Shown here piece after piece: positions 59,280-64,000 of a stretch of 64,000 nt of DNA. Within the stretch, counting starts at the first letter, position 1, and every line of letters starts with the position of its first letter. Origin of the DNA: Maribacter sp. MMG018 (GTDB lineage: Bacteria > Bacteroidota > Bacteroidia > Flavobacteriales > Flavobacteriaceae); assembly GCF_018100785.1 (NCBI RefSeq), contig NZ_JAGJEC010000002.1, forward strand, positions 62,001-126,000. The letters are read 5' to 3'. The position numbers were made by a program, and so were the translations under genes. The notes under the pieces are model-generated. The model saw only the letters and a program-made list of their open reading frames with translations. It did not search any database and was not told the origin of the DNA.

Positions 59280-61346
59280 ATGGTGAAGTATAATAATCAG
59301 TACGTAAATAGAGAAATAAGTTGGTTGTGGTTCAACGAGCGTGTGTTGCAAGAGAGTGCCGATACCAAGGTGCCCTTAATAGAAAGGTTAAGGTTTTTGG
59401 GTATTTTCTCTAATAATTTGGATGAGTTTTTTAAAGTACGTTATGCCACCGTAAAAAGAATAGTAGAGGCCGGTAAAACGGGTAAAAGTGTTTTGGGAGG
59501 TGAAAAGGCCAAAGACCTGTTAGAGGAAATTACAGAGATCGTTATTAACCAACAGGCCAAAAGCTTGGTTATTTTAAAACGGATAGAGAAAGAACTGGAA
59601 AATCAGAATATATTCATTATCAAAGAGACCGAACTTAATGATAATCAGAAGGAATTTGTTAAGCGATATTTTCTTCAGAATGTGAGTCCGCAGTTAATGA
59701 CAATCATACTTAACGACCTTACCCGTTTTCCGACCCTAAAGGATACAGCAGCTTATTTGGCGGTAAAGATGATTATTAAAAGTGATAAGACGAAAAAAGA
59801 AAAAAGATTTGCGCTGATAGAAATTCCAAAAGGTATTGATCGTTTTGTGGTATTGCCCAAAGAAGGTGATAAAGATTATATTATAATTCTCGATGATGTG
59901 ATCAGGTATTGTCTGGACAGTATTTTTACCATGTTCGAATACGAGTCCATTTCTGCCCATATGATAAAGATTACCAGAGATGCGGAATTGGATATCGATA
60001 ATGATTTGAGCAAAAGCTTTATCGAGAAAATTTCCTCTAGCGTAGAACATAGAAAAATCAGTGATCCGGTACGTTTTGTATATGATAAAAGTATTGCTAA
60101 GGATACCCTCGCCTTTTTAAAGGAGAAGATGAACATAGAGGAAACCGACAGTGTAATACCCGGTGGAAGATATCATAACAAAAGGGATTATATGGGTTTT
60201 CCCAGTCTTAATAGAAAAGATTTGTTGTATGATAGAATTACACCTTTACCTGTTAAGGGTTTAAGTATAGAAGGCAGTATTCTTGAAAGTATCGCTAAAA
60301 AAGATTATTTACAATATACTCCATACCACACCTTTACTTACATTTTAAAATTTTTGAGGGAAGCCGCTCTGGACCCAAAAGTGCGTACCATTAAGATTAC
60401 GGTATATAGGTTGGCAAACAATTCGCAGGTGGCCGCATCTTTGATTAATGCCGTGAAAAATGGAAAGCAGGTAACCGTACAGATAGAGCTGCAGGCGCGT
60501 TTTGATGAGCAGGCGAATATTGAATATGCGGAACAATTACAGGCAGAAGGGGTTAAGTTGATCTTTGGGGTACCCGGGTTAAAGGTGCATAGTAAAATTT
60601 GTTTAATAGAAAGGGAAGAAGAGCAAGGCTTAAAAAGATACGGTTTTATTAGTACGGGTAATTTTAATGAGGATACGGCCAGAATTTATACCGATTATAC
60701 ATTGTTTACCGCCCATGAAGCAATTTTAAAAGAGCTGAATAAAGTTTTCGACTTTTTTGAGACTACTTATAAAATCAATAAGTACAAGCATCTTATCGTA
60801 TCTCCACACTATACCAAGAGTATCTTTTCGAAGTTGATAGACAATGAGATCAAAAATGCCATTGCGGGAAAAGAAGCCTATATAAAAATTAAAATGAACA
60901 GTTTTACCTCTTATAAAATGGTAGATAAACTGTATAAGGCGAGTAGGGCAGGTGTTAAGATTCAATTGATTATTCGTGGTATTTGTTGTTTGGTGCCAGG
61001 TGTAAAAGGTATGAGTGAGAACATTGAGGCTATTAGTGTGGTAGACAAGTTTTTAGAACATACCCGGTTATTCGTTTTTGCCAATGGAGGTAACCCGAAA
61101 GTATATATATCTTCGGCCGATTGGATGACCAGAAACCTAGATTATAGGGTAGAGGTAGGTTGTCCTATTTATGATGAGGATATTAAACAAGAGCTTATGG
61201 ATACCTTTGAAATTTGTTGGAGAGACAACCTTAAAGCGCGCGTATTTACAGAAAAACAAGACAACGCCTATCGTGAAACAACCGTACCAGAATGTAGGTC
61301 ACAGTTTGAGACATATGATTATTATTTGAAAAAATTAAAATCATAG
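59280..61346 (+). CDS. ppk1: Polyphosphate kinase 1
   Basis: 688 residues. The N-terminal domain starts NREISWLWFNERVLQES, the middle HD-like domain follows, and the C-terminal PLD-like halves contain VKNGKQVTVQIELQARFDEQ with the ATP-site Arg, the phospho-acceptor His in GVPGLKVHSKICLIERE near 437 and YISSADWMTRNLDYRVEVGC. It makes inorganic polyphosphate from ATP at the membrane. There is no ppx next to it; sixA precedes it by 3 bp. A 15-bp-stem terminator follows. Confidence 0.96.
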   Translation: MVKYNNQYVNREISWLWFNERVLQESADTKVPLIERLRFLGIFSNNLDEFFKVRYATVKRIVEAGKTGKSVLGGEKAKDLLEEITEIVINQQAKSLVILKRIEKELENQNIFIIKETELNDNQKEFVKRYFLQNVSPQLMTIILNDLTRFPTLKDTAAYLAVKMIIKSDKTKKEKRFALIEIPKGIDRFVVLPKEGDKDYIIILDDVIRYCLDSIFTMFEYESISAHMIKITRDAELDIDNDLSKSFIEKISSSVEHRKISDPVRFVYDKSIAKDTLAFLKEKMNIEETDSVIPGGRYHNKRDYMGFPSLNRKDLLYDRITPLPVKGLSIEGSILESIAKKDYLQYTPYHTFTYILKFLREAALDPKVRTIKITVYRLANNSQVAASLINAVKNGKQVTVQIELQARFDEQANIEYAEQLQAEGVKLIFGVPGLKVHSKICLIEREEEQGLKRYGFISTGNFNEDTARIYTDYTLFTAHEAILKELNKVFDFFETTYKINKYKHLIVSPHYTKSIFSKLIDNEIKNAIAGKEAYIKIKMNSFTSYKMVDKLYKASRAGVKIQLIIRGICCLVPGVKGMSENIEAISVVDKFLEHTRLFVFANGGNPKVYISSADWMTRNLDYRVEVGCPIYDEDIKQELMDTFEICWRDNLKARVFTEKQDNAYRETTVPECRSQFETYDYYLKKLKS

Positions 61347-61383
61347 CCCGTTTTACTTATAAAAACAGAAATCGATTTTATAA

Positions 61384-61436
61384 AAAAACCATGGAACCTA
61401 TAGCTTTTTAAGACAAGGTTCCATGGTTTTTCTTTT
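61384..61436. terminator. Bidirectional terminator between ppk1 and miaE
   Basis: Positions 61385-61399 and 61416-61430 form a 15-bp stem (core ACCATGGAACC / GGTTCCATGGT) with a 16-nt loop, flanked by A- and T-runs. It lies between convergent genes. Confidence 0.88.
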
Positions 61437-61462
61437 GTAAATGTATTTGGTCGGTTAAAAAA

Positions 61463-62047
61463 TTAACCGTGTACCTTTTCCGATTTGCTAAGGTTTTCCA
61501 TAATTTTTGCCTCATAGGTAAGAAGGTCTTGCCATTTTTTGTCCACTTCTTCGCGGTCACCGTATTGTCTGGCAAATTTTAAGAACATGGTATAATGGCC
61601 AGCTTCGCTGATCATTAGTTTATGGTAGAAATCAGCCAATTTTTTGTCCGTTAATTCTTCTGAGAGTAATCTAAAACGTTCACAACTTCTAGCTTCTATA
61701 AGGGCGGCGTACAAGAGTCTATGAACCAGTTGGGTTGTTCTGCTGCCTCCTTTAGGAAAAAACTTTACGAGCTCTAATACATATTCATCTTTGCGGTCAC
61801 GTCCCAATTTTTTGCCACGGGCAATAATTAGGTCATGTACCATTTTAAAATGCCCCATTTCTTCTCTAGAAAGGGCTACCATTTCTTCAACCAGTTCTGT
61901 GTATTCAGGAAATGAGACTATTAACGAAATAGCGGTACTTGCCGCCTTTTGTTCGCAATAGGCATGGTCGGTAAGTATTTCATCAATGTTTTTTTCTACG
62001 ATATTTACCCATCTTGGGTCCGTGGGAAGTTTTAGGCCTAACATCAT
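61463..62047 (-). CDS. miaE: tRNA-(ms2io6A)-hydroxylase
   Basis: 194 residues, a ferritin-like di-iron protein. DPRWVNIVEKNIDEILTDHA leads to EQKAASTAISLI with the first Glu, EEMGHFKMVHDL with the ExxH motif, LIEARSCERF and SEAGHYTMFLKFARQYGD with the second ExxH. It hydroxylates 2-methylthio-N6-isopentenyladenosine at position 37 of tRNA. The arrangement is convergent with ppk1; single gene. Confidence 0.93.
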   Translation of the reverse strand: MMLGLKLPTDPRWVNIVEKNIDEILTDHAYCEQKAASTAISLIVSFPEYTELVEEMVALSREEMGHFKMVHDLIIARGKKLGRDRKDEYVLELVKFFPKGGSRTTQLVHRLLYAALIEARSCERFRLLSEELTDKKLADFYHKLMISEAGHYTMFLKFARQYGDREEVDKKWQDLLTYEAKIMENLSKSEKVHG

Positions 62048-62115
62048 TATTGCAACTTTAGTTTTTTAACTCTTGTTTAAAGTTGTAAAAATAAGGCTTT
62101 GTGGGTTTTAATAAT

Positions 62116-62123
62116 TATTTTTG
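62116..62123 (+). promoter_or_regulatory. Candidate -7 element of the ebo operon
   Basis: TATTTTTG matches TAnnTTTG and lies 28 bases before the preferred ATG at 62151. It covers the TTG at 62121, so that upstream start is ruled out if this promoter is used. Confidence 0.55.
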
Positions 62124-62150
62124 AAAAGGAGATTATATAATAGATACTTA

Positions 62151-62999
62151 ATGCAGGTTAGCGAACAGATAAAAGAAGCCATAGGGTCACAGTCAAATGA
62201 GGATGCCATATTATGGTTAGATGAGAAAACTTCTAAATTGGAAACCGATAAGAACGTAAGGGATCTTTACATGTCTTACAGTTTGTTGGCATCTAAATTC
62301 GATAAAAACATACCATTAAAATTTGAGGGGGAGGTAAGTGGGGCGTTGTCCTATTTAGATTCCCATAATGCAAATTTATTGGAGGCTGCCAGAATTTATC
62401 TTCTTGCAAAAGTATTGGAGATCGATGATGGGTTTTATGGCCCTAAGGTTGCCAATATTATTCAAGTAGCAGATACTACAGAACTAGAAACATTTTTAAA
62501 GTTCTTGGTGCTTTTACCAGAACCCGAAACGTATAAATCTACGGCGGTGGAGGCGCTTAGAACCAATATTTCTGTAATTTTTGATGCCATTACCTTGAAC
62601 AATCCATATCCGGCGAAGTATTTTAATGATCAGCAATGGAACCAAATGTATTTAAAGGCGGCCTTCATGGAAAGGGATCTTTCACAGATCCAATCGGTCG
62701 ACGAAAGGGCTAATGCCGATCTGGCGCGTATTATTTCTGATTACGCACATGAAAGGTGGGCGGCTTCAAGAAAGATAGACCCCATGTTCTGGAGACCGGT
62801 ATCTAAATTTTTGAACGATACCCTGTTAAAGGATATGCAAAGGTTATTGGGTAGCGAAGATGTATATGAGAATAGGGCGGGGGTCTTGTGCTGTTATTAT
62901 TCAGAGAATAAAGAAGCATTAAAATTATTGGAACCCTACAATAATTTAAAGACAGAAATAGAAACAAACAAGTTAACTTGGAACACCTTAAAGAAATAA
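62151..62999 (+). CDS. eboA: EboA domain protein
   Basis: 282 residues from ATG 62151 (MQVSEQIKEAIG); the longer frame begins at a TTG inside the promoter element. The protein is almost all helix and has no signal peptide. The DAITLNNPYPAKYFNDQQWN segment near 160 followed by LKAAFMERDLSQI is the recognisable EboA signature. EboA is the first gene of the ebo (EDB) cluster found in Bacteroidota, cyanobacteria and a few algae; in scytonemin-producing cyanobacteria the cluster is needed to move a metabolite precursor to the periplasm. Its own activity is unknown. It is 3 bp before eboB. Confidence 0.85.
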   Translation: MQVSEQIKEAIGSQSNEDAILWLDEKTSKLETDKNVRDLYMSYSLLASKFDKNIPLKFEGEVSGALSYLDSHNANLLEAARIYLLAKVLEIDDGFYGPKVANIIQVADTTELETFLKFLVLLPEPETYKSTAVEALRTNISVIFDAITLNNPYPAKYFNDQQWNQMYLKAAFMERDLSQIQSVDERANADLARIISDYAHERWAASRKIDPMFWRPVSKFLNDTLLKDMQRLLGSEDVYENRAGVLCCYYSENKEALKLLEPYNNLKTEIETNKLTWNTLKK

Positions 63000-63002
63000 A
63001 TA

Positions 63003-63911
63003 ATGGAAGATAAGATGATGATAATTGATCCACACGTTCATATGACATCAAGAACGACCGATGACTATGAAGCTATGCAAAAAGCTGGTGTGGTAGCTGT
63101 AATAGAACCTTCTTTTTGGCTTGGCCAGCCAAGAACACAAGTAGGGTCTTTCCAAGATTACTTTAGTAGTTTGGTAGGTTGGGAGCCTTTTAGGGCCAGT
63201 CAATTTGGTATTAAGCATTACTGCACGATTGGTTTAAACTCTAAAGAAGCCAATAACGAAGCTTTGGCAGAGCAGGTGGTAGAGTTGTTGCCCCTGTATT
63301 TGCATAAAGAAAATGTAGTGGCCATTGGTGAGATCGGTTATGATGATCAAACACCTGCAGAAGACAAATATTTTAGAATGCAGTTAGATTTGGCCAAAGA
63401 GCTGAATATGACGGTACAGGTACATACACCTCACAGGGATAAAAAAGCGGGAACCATCAAAAGTATGGAGGTTTGTTTAGAACATGGTCTTGACCCCTCG
63501 AATGTAATTATTGACCATAACAATGAAGAAACGGTAAAAGAAGTTCTGGACCGTGGATTTATTGCGGCGTTTACCATATATCCAAAAACAAAAATGGGGA
63601 ACGAACGTATGGTCGAAGTGGTAAAAAAATTCGGTAGCACCAATATTATCGTTGATAGTTCGGCAGATTGGGGAGTTAGTGATCCATTGGCAGTACCAAA
63701 AACAGCCTCTTTAATGTTGAAAAGGGGAATTGCGAAAGAAGATGTTGTAAAAACATGTTACCAAAATGCATTGGATGCCTTTAGTAAAAATGGGAAAATG
63801 AAAGAGGAACATTGGTTGAATCCAGGTGGCATAGACCAATCACAATTATTTAATGATAATAGCGTTTTAAGAGGGCAAACACCTCGAATTGATTCCGACC
63901 AAATCACCTAA
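63003..63911 (+). CDS. eboB: EboB, TatD-like metal-dependent hydrolase
   Basis: 302 residues (an ATG at 63015 would also be possible). The TatD/amidohydrolase barrel has metal ligands in MIIDPHVHMTSRT, VVAIGEIGYDDQTP with the bridging Glu, VQVHTPHRDK, VIIDHNNEE and the final Asp in IIVDSSADWGVSDP. The sequence KAGVVAVIEPSFWLGQP is typical of EboB rather than of housekeeping TatD. It is between eboA (3 bp) and eboC (1 bp), so the three are one operon. The substrate is unknown. Confidence 0.88.
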   Translation: MEDKMMIIDPHVHMTSRTTDDYEAMQKAGVVAVIEPSFWLGQPRTQVGSFQDYFSSLVGWEPFRASQFGIKHYCTIGLNSKEANNEALAEQVVELLPLYLHKENVVAIGEIGYDDQTPAEDKYFRMQLDLAKELNMTVQVHTPHRDKKAGTIKSMEVCLEHGLDPSNVIIDHNNEETVKEVLDRGFIAAFTIYPKTKMGNERMVEVVKKFGSTNIIVDSSADWGVSDPLAVPKTASLMLKRGIAKEDVVKTCYQNALDAFSKNGKMKEEHWLNPGGIDQSQLFNDNSVLRGQTPRIDSDQIT

Positions 63912-63912
63912 C

Positions 63913-64000
63913 ATGATGAAAAAAATCATGGGTTTTGCTAGACTGGCAAGACCTGCGAACCTGCCAACGGCGGCTGCCGATATTTTGGCAGGTATCACTA
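63913..64000 (+). CDS. eboC: EboC, UbiA-like prenyltransferase, 5' end only
   Basis: The frame opens one base after the eboB stop with two ATGs (MMKKIMGFARLARPANLPTA) and is cut at the window edge after 29 residues. The ARLARPANLPTAAADILAG start is that of EboC, a UbiA-superfamily membrane prenyltransferase (RPxNxPT...ADxLAG). It should continue with about nine membrane helices and DxxxD motifs outside the window. Position after eboA and eboB supports the assignment. Confidence 0.8.
   Translation, partial: MMKKIMGFARLARPANLPTAAADILAGIT

Noticed and set aside
1-64000. tRNA, rRNA, insertion sequence, toxin-antitoxin or defence genes
   Set aside because: None were recognised in reading both strands; the gaps between genes are mostly under 300 bases and hold promoters or terminators.

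Overview
The window is an ordinary chromosomal stretch of a Gram-negative bacterium of the phylum Bacteroidota, most likely a marine member of the Flavobacteriaceae (Maribacter/Zobellia/Arenibacter-like; genus not determinable here). The evidence is the low GC content, the near absence of Shine-Dalgarno sequences, promoters of the Bacteroidota type (-7 TAnnTTTG, sometimes with an upstream TTG), many lipoproteins with short lipoboxes, and family types typical of Flavobacteriia (DUF4270, DUF4907, head-GIN/DUF2807, DUF2007, secreted M28/M20 hydrolases). No rRNA, tRNA, CRISPR array, insertion sequence or prophage was seen. Gene packing is tight and most operon ends carry clear hairpin terminators.

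Layout. 1-13 kb: end of a nitronate monooxygenase-like gene, then mostly exported proteins: a very large beta-propeller/HEAT/cytochrome c lipoprotein, a DUF1080 3-keto-disaccharide hydrolase, a secreted GCPII-like M28 peptidase, a Sec-exported Gfo/Idh/MocA protein, a sensor kinase and a membrane-anchored M20 peptidase. 13-20 kb: a tightly overlapping MoxR-DUF58 envelope operon (SpoIIM-like, membrane protein, DUF4129, DUF4350, MoxR, DUF58) divergent from an RDD protein and a TRIC-type channel. 20-32 kb: cyclophilin lipoprotein and Nudix hydrolase with overlapping divergent starts, an atypical acyltransferase, an ECF sigma with a membrane partner, secreted amidohydrolase, NDH-2, XerD, AroQ, dihydrolipoyl dehydrogenase, MsrB and a short collagen-like lipoprotein. 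32-39 kb: glycogen branching enzyme plus GH31 alpha-glucosidase, M48 peptidase, UMF1 transporter. 39-43 kb: ECF sigma, its probable anti-sigma, DUF4097 and DUF2807 in one operon, then a maltose-O-acetyltransferase-type enzyme. 43-51 kb: Lon, Cmk, a BON-LysM protein, ribosomal protein S1, a FadL/OmpP1-like outer-membrane protein and a DUF4270 lipoprotein. 52-55 kb: kelch lipoprotein, DUF4907 protein, LytS-type kinase and LytTR regulator. 55-61 kb: PyrR, PyrB, a STAS-like protein, RNase Z, PdxH, SixA, Ppk1, MiaE. 62-64 kb: the first three genes of an ebo (EDB) cluster, EboA, EboB (TatD-like) and the start of EboC (UbiA-like), cut by the window edge.

The most interesting loci are the ebo cluster at the right edge, the kelch-DUF4907-LytS/LytTR signalling block with a perfect 18-bp palindrome upstream, the sigma/anti-sigma-controlled beta-helix adhesin operon, the candidate periplasmic 3-keto-sugar set at the left, and operator-like palindromes in front of glgB and lon. 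All functional statements come from motif reading; no database search was run.
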